A DNA stretch of 39,440 nt from Lactococcus cremoris subsp. cremoris NBRC 100676 (GCF_001591705.1 NZ_BCVK01000015.1:1-39440), one strand, 5' to 3'. Shown: positions 8,040 through 17,895, numbered from the stretch's first letter. Numbers and translations are program-made. The notes: generated from the sequence alone by a model not told the origin.

Positions 8040-8102
8040 AAGGGCTTGGCCCTTTTTCTTGTACCCAAATTACTGACAGAAATGCTCTAGAAGCTCTGTC
8101 AG
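8040..8102 (+). promoter_or_regulatory. Structured nusG leader, possible attenuator
   Basis: Two structures follow the promoter. The first is a short GC hairpin, AAGGGC / GCCCTT (8040-8054, loop TTG), running into a T tract, the form of an intrinsic terminator. The second pairs CTGACAG (8073-8079) with CTGTCAG (8096-8102) around an inner GCT/AGC stem. Early termination would produce a transcript of about 25-30 nt. Control of NusG through its own leader is inference. Confidence 0.45.
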
Positions 8103-8150
8103 CTGGGATTTCACTAATTACGTAAAAAAATAAATACAGAGGTATTTCAA

Positions 8151-8708
8151 ATGGAAGATAATAATTTAGTAAGTTTTGACCAAGGTTGGTTTGTTATTCA
8201 AACTTATGCAGGTTATGAGCGTAAAGTCAAAGAAGATTTGCTTGAACGTGCTGAACTTTATAATATGGCAGATAAAATCTTGCGCGTCGAAATTCCAACG
8301 GAAACAATTCGTACCGAAGTGAACGGTAAAATGAAAGACGTTGAAGAAAACTTGTTCCCAGGATATGTTTTGGTCGAAATGAACATGACTGATGAAGCGT
8401 GGTTTATCGTGCGTAATACACCAAACGTTACTGGATTCGTTGGTTCACACGGGAACCGTTCAAAACCTACACCACTTTTTGAACAAGAAATCCAAGATAT
8501 CTTGGTTGGTATGGGCAAAGTTGTTCGTGAAATCGACTTTGACGTTTTTGTTGGCAAACGCGTCCGTATTGTTGATGGAGCCTTTTCAGGATTTGAAGCG
8601 CCAATTACTGAAATCAATGGCGATAAATTGACTTTGACTGTTGATATGTTTGGTCGTGCAACTCCAGTTGAATTGGACATGCACCAAATCGAAGATATTC
8701 AAGCCTAA
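8151..8708 (+). CDS. nusG: Transcription termination/antitermination protein NusG
   Basis: A 185-residue elongation factor that binds RNA polymerase and affects pausing, Rho action and coupling to ribosomes. The NGN domain occupies about residues 12-115 (WFVIQTYAGYERKVKEDL and NLFPGYVLVEM are diagnostic) and a KOW domain follows (GKRVRIVDGAFSGFEAPI, about 130-185). The length is normal. The gene has its own promoter and structured leader and is closed by a strong hairpin, making it a single-gene unit. Confidence 0.96.
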   Translation: MEDNNLVSFDQGWFVIQTYAGYERKVKEDLLERAELYNMADKILRVEIPTETIRTEVNGKMKDVEENLFPGYVLVEMNMTDEAWFIVRNTPNVTGFVGSHGNRSKPTPLFEQEIQDILVGMGKVVREIDFDVFVGKRVRIVDGAFSGFEAPITEINGDKLTLTVDMFGRATPVELDMHQIEDIQA

Positions 8709-8721
8709 TTAATTATTATAA

Positions 8722-8749
8722 AAAAAGCCACGAGAATTCGTGGCTTTTT
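8722..8749 (+). terminator. nusG terminator
   Basis: Perfect stem AAAAAGCCACGA / TCGTGGCTTTTT around GAAT, ending in the T run; the stem is symmetric so it can work in both directions. Confidence 0.92.
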
Positions 8750-8776
8750 GCGAGTTTACAGAATATTTGTTATAAT
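8748..8776 (+). promoter_or_regulatory. thrC promoter
   Basis: TTGCGA (8748-8753), 17-bp spacer ending in TGt, TATAAT (8771-8776). The -35 hexamer starts inside the T run of the nusG terminator. Confidence 0.75.
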
Positions 8777-8806
8777 TATAAAAAATGTGATTGGGGAATA
8801 AATATC

Positions 8807-10297
8807 ATGGTAACTTTTTATCAATCAACACGGGATAAATCAAATAAAAAAACAGCCTCACAAGCTATCTTGCAAGGTTTGGCAGAAGACGGTGGACTTT
8901 TTGTTCCTGTTGACTTCCCAAAAGTTGATTTAGACTTTGAAAAATTAAAAAACGCTTCTTATCAAGAAATTGCTGAACTTGTTTTGAAAGCATTTTTTGA
9001 TGATTTTTCTGCTGACGAAATTAAATCAATGGTTACAAAAGCATACGGAGAAAAATTCGATAGTCCGGAAATTGCACCGCTTAAAAGACTTGGGAATCAC
9101 TATATTCTTGAACTTTTTCATGGTGAAACGATTGCTTTTAAAGACATGGCACTCTCTATCTTACCTCATTTAATGACCCAAGCGGCTAAGAAAAATGGTG
9201 TGACCAATGAAATTGTTATCTTGACTGCAACTTCTGGAGATACAGGAAAAGCCGCAATGGCTGGTTTTGCTAATGTGCCCCAAACAAAAATTATTGTTTT
9301 TTATCCCAAAGGTGGTGTCAGCCATATTCAAGAGCAACAAATGCTGACCCAAAAAGGGGCTAATGTTCACGTTGTTGGAATTGATGGAAATTTTGACCAA
9401 GCTCAAACAGCAGTAAAAGAAATGTTTAATAACAAAGTTTTACATGATCAACTTTTGAAAAATAATAAACAATTTTCGTCAGCAAATTCAATGAATATTG
9501 GACGTTTGATTCCGCAAGTCGCTTATTATATTTATGCTTACGCACAACTGGTCAAAACTGGTCAAATTACTGACGGAGAAAAAATCAATTTTTCAGTTCC
9601 GACAGGAAATTTTGGAAATATTTTAGCCGCTTATTATGCTAAAAAATTGGGCTTGCCCGTTCATCAGCTCATCTGTGCTTCAAATAAAAATAATGTGCTG
9701 ACAGACTTTTTCAAAACAGGACTTTATGATAAAAATCGAGAATTTTATGTGACAAGTTCACCGTCAATGGATATTTTGGTTTCTTCAAATCTTGAACGAT
9801 TGATTTTTGATTTAACTGACGAGAATGATGATGAGACTTTGGCTTTACTGACAGCTTTGTCAGCAGAAGGTCATTATCAAATTTCTAAAAAAATGATGAG
9901 TAAGTTACAAGGTTTTATAGCTGACTGGGCATCAGAAGAAGAAATTTCCCAAGAAATTAATGAAACTTTTGAAAATGAAAACTATGTTCTTGACCCCCAC
10001 ACAGCGGTTGCAAACTATGTCTATCATCAAATTCAACCAAAAGAAAAAACAGTTGTTGTCAGCACTGCCAGCCCTTATAAGTTCCCTAAAGTTGTTTTAG
10101 AAGGACTTCAAAAGTCAGGAACGGACTTGTCAGAGAAGATAGATGATTTTGCTGCCGTTAAATCACTTGAAAAACTCAGTGGTATTCCATTACCCAAAGC
10201 TGTGTTAGGACTTGAAAAAGCTGAAATTTTGCATCATACAGTAGTTCCAGTTCAGGAAATGCAAAAAGAAGTAGAGAAATACCTTGGTTTAAAATGA
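8807..10297 (+). CDS. thrC: Threonine synthase
   Basis: A cytoplasmic PLP enzyme that converts O-phosphohomoserine to threonine, last step of the pathway. The 496-residue protein belongs to the long class of threonine synthases: it begins MVTFYQSTRD with the TASQAILQGLAEDGGLFVP segment, carries the PLP lysine in ETIAFKDM (K112), the TATSGDTGKAA loop and the phosphate-binding VPTGNFGN motif. It has its own promoter and overlaps the next gene by 4 bases (ATGA), so a MATE exporter is translated from the same message. Confidence 0.95.
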   Translation: MVTFYQSTRDKSNKKTASQAILQGLAEDGGLFVPVDFPKVDLDFEKLKNASYQEIAELVLKAFFDDFSADEIKSMVTKAYGEKFDSPEIAPLKRLGNHYILELFHGETIAFKDMALSILPHLMTQAAKKNGVTNEIVILTATSGDTGKAAMAGFANVPQTKIIVFYPKGGVSHIQEQQMLTQKGANVHVVGIDGNFDQAQTAVKEMFNNKVLHDQLLKNNKQFSSANSMNIGRLIPQVAYYIYAYAQLVKTGQITDGEKINFSVPTGNFGNILAAYYAKKLGLPVHQLICASNKNNVLTDFFKTGLYDKNREFYVTSSPSMDILVSSNLERLIFDLTDENDDETLALLTALSAEGHYQISKKMMSKLQGFIADWASEEEISQEINETFENENYVLDPHTAVANYVYHQIQPKEKTVVVSTASPYKFPKVVLEGLQKSGTDLSEKIDDFAAVKSLEKLSGIPLPKAVLGLEKAEILHHTVVPVQEMQKEVEKYLGLK

Positions 10298-11583
10298 AAA
10301 CAAATAAAGAAATATTAAAATTCGCCCTTCCTGCGATTATTGAAAATTTCTTGCAAATGTTAGTTGGTGTGAGTGATACAATGATTGTTGCTCACCTTAG
10401 TCTTTCTGCTGTGGCCGCAGTTTCTCTTGCGAATAATTTAATTACGGTATATCAGGCAATATTTATCGCCCTAGGAACAATTATTTCAAGTTTATTTGCC
10501 AAGGTACTTATTGAAAAAAAGGCAAAAGAAAAGCTAAAGGAATTAATTAATTCTGCAACTAAACTCACCGTTTTAATCGGTTTAGTTTTTGGTCTATTTT
10601 CCCTTTTTGCTGCTCAACCGATTCTTTATTTGTTGGGGGCTCGTCAGCAAGTTTTAGAACTTTCAATCATTTATCTGAGTTTAGTGGGTGGTTTGATTGT
10701 TCTTTTAGCTTTAATGACAACTTTTGGAGCCTTTTTACGGGCTGATGGAAATACAAAGACACCCATGTGGGCGTCTTTCTTTGCAAGTGTTCTAAATTTA
10801 TTATTTTCAATTGTTTTTATCTTTGTTTTTCATTTAGGCGTCTTAGGAACGGCACTTGGAGCAGTTCTTGCCAGAGTAATTGGGACAGCTTTCCTCTATT
10901 ATAAATTAAAAGAAAAACGGCCCAGTCTTCAATTTTATAAAGTAAAACTCAATCGTCAGTTAATCAAGCTAAGTCTACCTGCGGCAGGAGAAAGATTATC
11001 CATGAGATTGGGTGATTTATTAATCATGATGATTATTGTCCGTTTAGGAGAACGTGTCTTTGCGGGGAATGCAATTGGCGAGAGCATTACACAATTTAAT
11101 TATATGCCAGTCTTTGGAATGGCAACCGTGACAGTGATTTTAGTAGCACAGGCAACCGCTGAAAATAATATTGAAAATATTAAATCTTACATCAAAAAAA
11201 CTTACTGGTTGGCAACAAGTATGATGTTTGTCATTGGATTAGTTCTTTTACTGACAGCCAATATGCTAAATCATTTATTTACTACTGATAGGATTGCCAT
11301 GGGCGCAAGTACGATAGTCATCTTATTTTCTTTTTTAGCGACTTTCTTCGTCACAGGAGCGACGACTTATACGGCGGCTTTTCAAGGAATTGGAAATACC
11401 AAACTTCCGTTTTATGCAACAACTTTAGGCATGTTTGGCATTCGGTTAATCTTAGGCGCATTTTTAGCTTTAGTATTGAAGCTAGGCTTAGAAGGTGTTT
11501 GGTTAGCGGTCTTGCTTGATAACTTTTTTAGATTCGTTTTTCTTAAGATAAAATTTAAGAAAACACTCATAACAGAAATTTAA
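10294..11583 (+). CDS. MATE-family efflux transporter
   Basis: A 429-residue polytopic membrane protein with about 12 helices arranged in two homologous halves. KFALPAIIENFLQMLVGVSDTMIVAHLS at the start and KLSLPAAGERLSMRLGDLLIMMIIVRLG in the middle are the paired first helices of the MatE repeats. Such proteins export cationic compounds or metabolites in exchange for Na+ or H+. Translational coupling to thrC (ATGA overlap) is suggestive of a link with amino acid metabolism, but the substrate cannot be inferred. No ribosome site of its own is needed given the overlap. Confidence 0.9.
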   Translation: MKTNKEILKFALPAIIENFLQMLVGVSDTMIVAHLSLSAVAAVSLANNLITVYQAIFIALGTIISSLFAKVLIEKKAKEKLKELINSATKLTVLIGLVFGLFSLFAAQPILYLLGARQQVLELSIIYLSLVGGLIVLLALMTTFGAFLRADGNTKTPMWASFFASVLNLLFSIVFIFVFHLGVLGTALGAVLARVIGTAFLYYKLKEKRPSLQFYKVKLNRQLIKLSLPAAGERLSMRLGDLLIMMIIVRLGERVFAGNAIGESITQFNYMPVFGMATVTVILVAQATAENNIENIKSYIKKTYWLATSMMFVIGLVLLLTANMLNHLFTTDRIAMGASTIVILFSFLATFFVTGATTYTAAFQGIGNTKLPFYATTLGMFGIRLILGAFLALVLKLGLEGVWLAVLLDNFFRFVFLKIKFKKTLITEI

Positions 11584-11589
11584 TCAATA

Positions 11590-11620
11590 AAAAAACTGAC
11601 AAGATTTTGTCAGTATTTTT
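11590..11620. terminator. Bidirectional terminator between MATE gene and mscL
   Basis: ACTGACAA (11595-11602) and TTGTCAGT (11607-11614), with an A run before and a T run after, serving the two convergent genes. Confidence 0.9.
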
Positions 11621-11621
11621 A

Positions 11622-11987
11622 TTATTTTTTCAACAAGTCGCGAATTTCTTGGAGAGTTTCCAATTCTTCGTTTTTTTGTTCTTCAACAATTTCTTCCTTT
11701 TTAGGGAAAAGTTTGTTGATAAATTTTATAAGAACGAAAATAACAAAAGCTGTAATGACGAAATTGATAACATCGTTTAAGAAAGCTCCGTAAGTAAATT
11801 TAGTCTTACCAACAGTTACTGATAAGTGGGCAAGAGCGCTGCTTTGGACGAACATTCCAATCAAAGGGTTAATCAAATTATCAACCAAAGATTTAACTAA
11901 AGCAGTAAAAGCTGCCCCGATGATAACCCCAACGGCCAAGTCTAAGACATTGCCACGCAAAATAAAGTTTTTAAATTCCTTTAACAT
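11622..11987 (-). CDS. mscL: Large-conductance mechanosensitive channel
   Basis: A 121-residue membrane channel that opens under high membrane tension and releases solutes on osmotic downshock. The N-terminal [29 protein letters not shown] segment holds the amphipathic helix and the first, pore-lining helix. The second helix is at about 72-92 ([20 protein letters not shown]), followed by the charged cytoplasmic helix that ends the protein. The ribosome site AGGAGG lies 8 bases before ATG. It is transcribed alone, away from rpsJ. Confidence 0.95.
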
Positions 11988-12027
11988 AAATCCTCCTATA
12001 TAAATAGTTTATAAAACCTTTAATCAA

Positions 12028-12055
12028 ATTATATCAAAAAGTTTAAAGATGACAA
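12028..12055 (-). promoter_or_regulatory. mscL promoter
   Basis: On the minus strand, TTGTCA (12055-12050), 16-bp spacer, TATAAT (12033-12028), about 40 bases before the gene. It shares a 333-base gene-free interval with the divergent rpsJ promoter. Confidence 0.65.
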
Positions 12056-12157
12056 AGTGTGGGTTCTTGTCTTTTTCAGTAAATTCATTGATTTTATTTA
12101 AAATTTTAAAAGATATATAAAAAGAACTGGAAAGAATAAAAAAAGTCTAAAAAGTCC

Positions 12158-12186
12158 TTGACAAGGCACATCTCCTTTGATAGAAT
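12158..12186 (+). promoter_or_regulatory. rpsJ (S10 operon) promoter
   Basis: Consensus TTGACA (12158-12163), 17-bp spacer, TAGAAT (12181-12186). Predicted start about 12193, giving a leader of about 128 bases. Confidence 0.85.
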
Positions 12187-12192
12187 AGACAA

Positions 12193-12320
12193 GTGCTGTT
12201 AAAAACAGTATGTAGCGACGAAACGAGAGGTTGCGACACACCCGAAGGTATTGCCATACCTAACGTGTCGGTTTTCCCGTGGAGCTAGCCTATTGAATAC
12301 AATAGACGAGAGGAGAAAAA
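12193..12320 (+). promoter_or_regulatory. Structured leader of the S10 operon
   Basis: The leader contains a small CTGTT/AACAG hairpin and then a two-tier stem: CGACAC (12234-12239) with GTGTCG (12265-12270) enclosing AGGTAT (12246-12251) and ATACCT (12256-12261), followed by a short T tract. The ACACCCGAA element lies within it. In enterobacteria L4 controls this operon through its leader; this leader does not resemble that one and its regulator, if any, is unknown. Confidence 0.5.
12238..12253 (+). repeat. ACACCCGAAnnYATTG element, copy 1 (rpsJ leader)
   Basis: Reads ACACCCGAAGGTATTG, in the 5' side of the leader stem of rpsJ. The preceding bases make a 12-base identity (GACACACCCGAA) with the copy upstream of rpsH. 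Confidence 0.5.
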
Positions 12321-12629
12321 ATGGCAACTAAAAAAATTCGCATTCGCTTGAAAGCATACGAACATCGTATCCTTGACGCAGCTGCAGAAAAAATCGTAGA
12401 AACTGCTAAACGTACAAACGCAGAAGTAAGTGGTCCAATTCCACTTCCAACTGACCGTAGCGTCTACACTGTTATCCGCGCGACTCACAAATATAAAGAC
12501 TCACGCGAACAATTCGAAATGCGTACACACAAACGCTTGATCGACATCATCGAACCAACACAAAAAACTGTTGATTCACTTATGAAACTCGATTTGCCAA
12601 GTGGTGTAAACATCGAAATTAAACTCTAA
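12321..12629 (+). CDS. rpsJ: 30S ribosomal protein S10 (NusE)
   Basis: A 102-residue small-subunit head protein that also joins NusB and NusG in antitermination complexes. The [14 protein letters not shown] start and the [17 protein letters not shown] block are diagnostic. It is the first gene of the S10 cluster, behind a strong promoter and a long leader, with GAGAGGAG as ribosome site. Confidence 0.97.
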
Positions 12630-12647
12630 TTAAGAAAGGTAATTCTC

Positions 12648-13271
12648 ATGTCAAAAGGAATCTTAGGGAAAAAAGTGGGAATGACTCAAATCTTCACAGA
12701 CAACGGTGAATTAATTCCTGTTACTGTGATCGAAGCGACTCCAAACACAGTTCTTCAAGTTAAATCTGTCGAAACAGACGGTTACGAAGCAACTCAAGTT
12801 GGTTTCGATACACTTCGTGAAGTTTTGACCAACAAACCTGCCAAAGGTCATGCTGCTAAAGCTAATACGACTCCTAAGCGCTTCGTTCGTGAATTCAAAG
12901 GACTCGAAGGCGCTGAAGTAGGAGCAGAAATCACTGTTGATACATTTGCAGCCGGAGATGTTGTTGATGTTACCGGAACTTCTAAAGGTAAAGGTTTCCA
13001 AGGCCCAATCAAACGTCATGGTCAATCACGTGGTCCTATGGCCCACGGTTCACGTTACCACCGTCGTCCTGGTTCAATGGGTCCTGTTGCAGCTAACAAA
13101 GTTCCAAAAGGTAAAAAACTTGCTGGACGTATGGGTAACAAACGCGTTACTGTACAAAACCTTGTTATTGCACAAGTGCTTCCTGAAAAGAACGTTATCC
13201 TTGTAAAAGGTAATGTCCCAGGTGCTAAGAAATCATTGATTGTTGTTAAATCAGCAATCAAAGCTAAATAA
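12648..13271 (+). CDS. rplC: 50S ribosomal protein L3
   Basis: 207 residues; early-assembly large-subunit protein whose central extension reaches the peptidyl-transferase centre. [15 protein letters not shown] at the start and the loop [20 protein letters not shown] (about residues 123-142) are typical. Second gene of the S10 unit, 18 bases after rpsJ. Confidence 0.97.
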
Positions 13272-13296
13272 GAAGGAAAGGAGATAGAAATCTATA

Positions 13297-13923
13297 ATGG
13301 CAAAAGTATCATTATTTAAACAAGATGGTTCACAAGCTGGTGAAGTTACACTTAACGACTCAGTATTTGGTATCGAACCAAACGAATCTGTCGTATTCGA
13401 CGTTGTAATCTCACAACGCGCTAGCCTTCGCCAAGGTACACATGCACACAAAAACCGTTCTGCTGTATCTGGTGGTGGTAAAAAACCATGGCGTCAAAAA
13501 GGTACAGGTCGTGCCCGTCAAGGTTCTACCCGCTCTCCACAATGGCGTGGTGGTGGTACTGTCTTCGGACCGAACCCACGTAGCTACGCTTACAAACTTC
13601 CACAAAAAGTTCGTCAATTGGCGCTTAAATCAGTTTACTCAACAAAAGTTGCTGATGGTAAATTAATCGCTGTTGATACACTTGACTTTGCAGCTCCAAA
13701 AACTGCTGAATTTGCAAAAGTAATTTCAGCACTTTCAATCGAACGTAAAGTACTTGTGGTTCTTCCAAACGAAGGTAACGAATTTGCAGAACTCTCTGCA
13801 CGCAATCTTGAAAACGTGAAAGTTACAACTGCTAATTCAGCATCTGTACTTGACATCGTTTCTGCTGACAAACTCCTTGTGGTTCAATCAGCATTGACAC
13901 AAATTGAGGAGGTTCTTGCATAA
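13297..13923 (+). CDS. rplD: 50S ribosomal protein L4
   Basis: 208 residues. The long basic loop that lines the exit tunnel is seen at about residues 45-95 ([20 protein letters not shown] onward), the site of macrolide-resistance changes in other bacteria; no lesion is evident. Its TAA shares its last A with the ATG of rplW, so the two are translationally coupled. Confidence 0.97.
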   Translation: MAKVSLFKQDGSQAGEVTLNDSVFGIEPNESVVFDVVISQRASLRQGTHAHKNRSAVSGGGKKPWRQKGTGRARQGSTRSPQWRGGGTVFGPNPRSYAYKLPQKVRQLALKSVYSTKVADGKLIAVDTLDFAAPKTAEFAKVISALSIERKVLVVLPNEGNEFAELSARNLENVKVTTANSASVLDIVSADKLLVVQSALTQIEEVLA

Positions 13924-14216
13924 TGTCACTTTATGATATCATCCGTAAACCTATCATTACTGAAGCTTCTATGGCTGCAATGGATCAAAAGAAATACACT
14001 TTTGAAGTTGATTCACGTGCGCATAAACTTCTCATCAAACAAGCTGTTGAAGCTGTCTTTGATGTAAAAGTTGCCTCAGTAAATACTATCAGCGTAAAAC
14101 CAAAATCTAAACGAGTTGGTAAATATACTGGTACTAAATCAGGCTACAAAAAAGCTATCGTTACTTTGACTGAAGATTCTAAAACAATTGAAATCTTCGG
14201 CGAAGACGCAGAATAA
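13923..14216 (+). CDS. rplW: 50S ribosomal protein L23
   Basis: 97 residues; sits at the tunnel exit and docks signal recognition particle and trigger factor. Starts [17 protein letters not shown] and has the [20 protein letters not shown] loop. Overlaps rplD by one base; ribosome site GAGGAGG lies within the end of rplD. Confidence 0.97.
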   Translation: MSLYDIIRKPIITEASMAAMDQKKYTFEVDSRAHKLLIKQAVEAVFDVKVASVNTISVKPKSKRVGKYTGTKSGYKKAIVTLTEDSKTIEIFGEDAE

Positions 14217-14231
14217 TAGAGGAGGAAAATC

Positions 14232-15062
14232 GTGGGAATTAAAGTTTACAAACCTACCACAAACGGTCGCCGTAACATGACTGGTAGCGACTTCGCTGAA
14301 ATCACTACAAGTACTCCTGAAAAGAGCTTGCTTGTAAGCATGAGCAAAACAGCTGGTCGTAATAACACTGGTCGTATCACAGTTCGTCACCACGGTGGTG
14401 GTCACAAACGTAAATATCGTATGATCGACTTCAAACGTACAACTGACAACGTAGTTGCTAAAGTTGCTACAATTGAATACGATCCAAACCGTACAGCAAA
14501 CATCGCATTGATTGTTTACGCTAACGGGGTTAAATCATACATCTTGGCTGCTAAAGGCCTTGAAGTTGGAATGACAGTTGTATCTGGCCCTGATGCCGAT
14601 ATTAAAGTTGGTAACGCGTTGCCACTTGCTAACATTCCAGTTGGTACATTGATCCACAACATTGAATTGAAACCTGGTAAAGGCGGACAATTGGTTCGTT
14701 CAGCTGGTGCTTCAGCTCAAGTACTCGGTTCAGAAGGTAAATATACACTCGTTCGTCTTCAATCAGGCGAAGTTCGTATGATTCTTTCAACTTGCCGTGC
14801 TACAATTGGTGTTGTTGGTAATGAACAACAAAGCTTAATCAACCTTGGTAAAGCAGGACGTACACGTCACATGGGTATCCGCCCAACAGTACGTGGTTCT
14901 GTAATGAACCCTAACGATCACCCACACGGTGGTGGTGAAGGTCGTCAACCAGTTGGTCGCAAGTCTCCAATGACTCCATGGGGTAAACCAGCCCTTGGTC
15001 TCAAGACTCGCAACAAGAAAGCAAAATCAAGCAAACTTATCGTTCGTCGTATCAACGACTAA
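14232..15062 (+). CDS. rplB: 50S ribosomal protein L2
   Basis: 276 residues, one of the most conserved proteins near the peptidyl-transferase centre. Starts at GTG behind a strong GAGGAGG. The conserved [18 protein letters not shown] loop (about residues 226-243) with its essential histidine is present. A 160-base gap follows before rpsS. Confidence 0.97.
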   Translation: MGIKVYKPTTNGRRNMTGSDFAEITTSTPEKSLLVSMSKTAGRNNTGRITVRHHGGGHKRKYRMIDFKRTTDNVVAKVATIEYDPNRTANIALIVYANGVKSYILAAKGLEVGMTVVSGPDADIKVGNALPLANIPVGTLIHNIELKPGKGGQLVRSAGASAQVLGSEGKYTLVRLQSGEVRMILSTCRATIGVVGNEQQSLINLGKAGRTRHMGIRPTVRGSVMNPNDHPHGGGEGRQPVGRKSPMTPWGKPALGLKTRNKKAKSSKLIVRRIND

Positions 15063-15221
15063 TAAGTCGCTTTATTTTCACAAGAGCCTTCTCGGCGTCT
15101 TGTTAAATTTGATAAAACTTATTATCAAATTTAATGAGATGTCGAAAGTGCATCTATAAATTCCGCCAACTCCGCCTTAGTAGCGGCAGTGGTACAAATA
15201 TTTAAAGGAGAAACTCGCAAA
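15063..15221 (+). other. rplB-rpsS intergenic region
   Basis: An unusually long gap for an S10 operon. It contains an inverted repeat AAATTTGATAA / TTATCAAATTT (about 15104-15114 and 15121-15131) and GC-richer sequence before rpsS. No convincing promoter pair is seen; an mRNA processing or regulatory structure is possible. Confidence 0.4.
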
Positions 15222-15500
15222 ATGGGTCGTAGTCTTAAAAAAGGACCTTTCGTCGATGAGCATTTGATGAAAAAAGTTGAAGCTCAAACCAACGCCGAAA
15301 GAAAATCTGTGATCAAAACTTGGTCACGCCGTTCTACAATCTTTCCAAACTTTGTAGGACTTACAATTGCTGTTTACGATGGTCGCAAACACGTACCAGT
15401 TTATGTTCAAGAAGATATGGTTGGACACAAACTTGGTGAATTCGCACCAACTCGTACTTACCGTGGTCACGCTGCTGACGACAAGAAAACACGTCGCTAA
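15222..15500 (+). CDS. rpsS: 30S ribosomal protein S19
   Basis: 92 residues, small-subunit head. An in-frame GTG at 15189 would add 11 residues, but the family start [15 protein letters not shown] and the AAAGGAG site at 15204-15210 select the ATG at 15222. [21 protein letters not shown] and the [15 protein letters not shown] block are typical. Confidence 0.96.
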   Translation: MGRSLKKGPFVDEHLMKKVEAQTNAERKSVIKTWSRRSTIFPNFVGLTIAVYDGRKHVPVYVQEDMVGHKLGEFAPTRTYRGHAADDKKTRR

Positions 15501-15515
15501 TAGGAGGAGAAAAAA

Positions 15516-15863
15516 ATGGCAGAAATTACTTCAGCTAAAGCAACTGCAAAAACAGTTCGCGTTTCACCTCGTAAGACTCGTCTTGTTATCGATCTTATCC
15601 GCGGGAAACGTGTTGCAGATGCAATTGCAATCTTGAAATTTACACCGACTAAAGCTGCTGTAGAAGTTGAAAATGTACTTAATAGTGCTATCGCTAATGC
15701 AGAAAATAACTTTGGTCTTGAAAAAGCTAACTTGGTAGTAAGCGAAACATTCATTAACGAAGGTCCAACAATGAAACGTTTCCGTCCACGTGCCAAAGGT
15801 TCAGCTTCACCAATTAACAAACGCACAGCTCACATTACTGTAGTTGTAGCTGAGAAAGAATAA
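15516..15863 (+). CDS. rplV: 50S ribosomal protein L22
   Basis: 115 residues. Helical body ([18 protein letters not shown]) plus the long beta-hairpin ([19 protein letters not shown], about residues 87-105) that lines the exit tunnel next to L4. Ribosome site AGGAGG, 15 bases after rpsS. Confidence 0.97.
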
Positions 15864-15875
15864 GGAGGTAAAAAC

Positions 15876-16529
15876 GTGGGTCAAAAAGTACATCCAATAG
15901 GAATGCGTGTTGGCGTTATTCGTGATTGGGATGCCAAATGGTATGCTGAAAAAGAATATGCGGATTACCTTCACGAAGACTTGGCAATTCGTCAACTTAT
16001 CCAAACTAAACTTGCTGATGCATCAGTATCATTGATTGAAACTGAACGTGCAATTAACAAAGTTATTGTAACTTTGCACACTGCTAAACCAGGTATGGTT
16101 ATTGGTAAATCAGGAGCTAACGTTGATGCACTCCGTGCAGAACTCAACAAACTTACTGGTAAACAAGTTCACATCAACATCGTTGAAATCAAAAAACCTG
16201 ATTTGGACGCTCATCTTGTTGGTGAAGGAATTGCTAAACAACTTGAAGCACGTATCGCTTTCCGTCGTGCTCAAAAACAAGCCATCCAACGTGCTATGCG
16301 CGCTGGTGCAAAAGGGATCAAAACTCAAGTTTCTGGTCGTTTGAATGGTGCTGATATTGCCCGTGCTGAAGGATATTCAGAAGGTACAGTTCCACTCCAC
16401 ACACTCCGTGCGGACATCGACTACGCTTGGGAAGAAGCAGACACAACTTATGGTAAACTCGGCGTTAAAGTTTGGATCTACCGTGGTGAAGTTCTCCCTA
16501 CTAAAAAATCTGTGAAAGGAGAAAAATAA
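15876..16529 (+). CDS. rpsC: 30S ribosomal protein S3
   Basis: 217 residues. GTG start behind AAGGAGG. Type II KH domain with the [17 protein letters not shown] loop at about residues 70-86, then the C-terminal RNA-binding domain ([16 protein letters not shown]). Part of the mRNA entry site of the ribosome. Confidence 0.97.
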   Translation: MGQKVHPIGMRVGVIRDWDAKWYAEKEYADYLHEDLAIRQLIQTKLADASVSLIETERAINKVIVTLHTAKPGMVIGKSGANVDALRAELNKLTGKQVHINIVEIKKPDLDAHLVGEGIAKQLEARIAFRRAQKQAIQRAMRAGAKGIKTQVSGRLNGADIARAEGYSEGTVPLHTLRADIDYAWEEADTTYGKLGVKVWIYRGEVLPTKKSVKGEK

Positions 16530-16532
16530 TCC

Positions 16533-16946
16533 ATGTTAGTACCAAAACGTGTAAAACACCGTCGTGAATTCCGCGGTAAAATGCGTGGTTATGCTAAAGG
16601 TGGCGACACAGTATCATTCGGTGAATATGGTCTTCAAGCGACTACATCTCACTGGATTACTAACCGCCAAATTGAAGCAGCTCGTATTGCTATGACTCGT
16701 TACATGAAACGTAACGGTCAAGTTTGGATTAAAATTTTCCCTCACAAATCATACACTGCCAAAGCTATTGGTGTGCGTATGGGTTCAGGGAAAGGTGCTC
16801 CTGAAGGATGGGTTGCTCCAGTTAAACGTGGCGTTGTCATGTTTGAATTGGGCGGCGTTGATGAAGCAACTGCACGCGAAGCGTTGCGTCTTGCATCACA
16901 CAAACTTCCTGTTAAAACTAAATTTGTGAAACGAGGTGAAGCGTAA
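16533..16946 (+). CDS. rplP: 50S ribosomal protein L16
   Basis: 137 residues, binds 5S/23S rRNA near the A-site tRNA. Starts [19 protein letters not shown]; the [15 protein letters not shown] block is diagnostic. Only 3 bases after rpsC, and its TAA overlaps the ATG of rpmC by one base. Confidence 0.97.
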   Translation: MLVPKRVKHRREFRGKMRGYAKGGDTVSFGEYGLQATTSHWITNRQIEAARIAMTRYMKRNGQVWIKIFPHKSYTAKAIGVRMGSGKGAPEGWVAPVKRGVVMFELGGVDEATAREALRLASHKLPVKTKFVKRGEA

Positions 16947-17155
16947 TGAAATTGAGCGAAACTAAATCACTTCTTAAAGATTTGCGCGCTTTGTCAGTTG
17001 AAGAATTGACAACTCGTGAAGCTGAATTGAAAAAAGAATTGTTTGATCTTCGTTTCCAAGCTGCTGCTGGTCGTCTCGAAAACACAGCTAAGCTTGACGA
17101 AGTCAAGAAAACTATTGCACGTGTAAAAACTGTGCAAGCTGAATTGAACAAATAA
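16946..17155 (+). CDS. rpmC: 50S ribosomal protein L29
   Basis: 69 residues forming two antiparallel helices near the tunnel exit beside L23. The [20 protein letters not shown] signature is present. Coupled to rplP by a one-base overlap. Confidence 0.96.
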   Translation: MKLSETKSLLKDLRALSVEELTTREAELKKELFDLRFQAAAGRLENTAKLDEVKKTIARVKTVQAELNK

Positions 17156-17175
17156 TAGGTCAGGAGAAACTATAA

Positions 17176-17436
17176 ATGGAACGCAAACAACGTAAAGTTT
17201 ATCAAGGCCGCGTGGTTTCAGACAAAATGGATAAAACTATCACAGTTGTCGTAGAAACTAAGCGTAACCACCCTGTCTATGGTAAACGTATCAACTATTC
17301 AAAAAAATATAAAGCTCACGACGAAAACAACTCTGCAAAAACTGGCGACATCGTTCGTATCATGGAAACTCGTCCTTTGTCTAAAGACAAACATTTCCGT
17401 CTTGTAGAAATCGTTGAAGAAGCAGTTATTATCTAA
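17176..17436 (+). CDS. rpsQ: 30S ribosomal protein S17
   Basis: 86 residues, OB-fold primary rRNA-binding protein. [18 protein letters not shown] at the start and [19 protein letters not shown] toward the end are typical. AGGAG ribosome site 11 bases upstream of ATG. Confidence 0.97.
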
Positions 17437-17458
17437 GCAAAACTAGGAGGAATATAGC

Positions 17459-17827
17459 ATGATTCAAACAGAATCTCGTTTGAAAGTTGCAGATAACTCA
17501 GGTGCTAAAGAACTTTTGACTATCCGTGTCCTCGGTGGTTCATCACGTAAGTTCGCTGGTATCGGTGATATCGTTGTAGCTACAGTTAAATCAGCTGCCC
17601 CTGGTGGAGCAGTTAAAAAAGGTGAAGTTGTGAAAGCAGTCATCGTTCGTACTAAATCTGGTGCGAAACGTCCTGACGGTTCATACATCAAATTTGATGA
17701 AAATGCAGCAGTGCTCATCCGTGACGATAAAACTCCTCGCGGAACACGTATCTTTGGCCCAGTTGCCCGCGAACTCCGCGAAGGTGGCTACATGAAGATC
17801 GTTTCACTTGCTCCAGAAGTACTCTAA
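17459..17827 (+). CDS. rplN: 50S ribosomal protein L14
   Basis: 122 residues, interface protein that contacts 16S rRNA. Starts [20 protein letters not shown]; the [15 protein letters not shown] stretch is the family signature. Last gene before a 133-base gap with a new promoter. Confidence 0.97.
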
Positions 17828-17866
17828 TCAAGCATTATAGAGATATGGTTTTGTCGGAAAAATTTT

Positions 17867-17895
17867 TTGACAGAGTCATATTTTACTGTTATTAT
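17867..17895 (+). promoter_or_regulatory. Internal promoter ahead of rplX
   Basis: TTGACA (17867-17872), 17-bp spacer, TATTAT (17890-17895). The leader carries a small GCCC/GGGC hairpin (17932-17942) before the rplX ribosome site. It lets rplX-rplE-rpsZ be made independently of the S10 promoter. Confidence 0.8.

Noticed and set aside
8258-8680. 140-codon minus-strand frame across nusG, and similar frames opposite rplC, rplD, rplN and others
   Set aside because: These are shadows of highly biased codon use in strongly expressed genes; they lack ribosome sites and family likeness.
15063-15221. A promoter between rplB and rpsS
   Set aside because: No -35/-10 pair with acceptable spacing was found, only inverted repeats.
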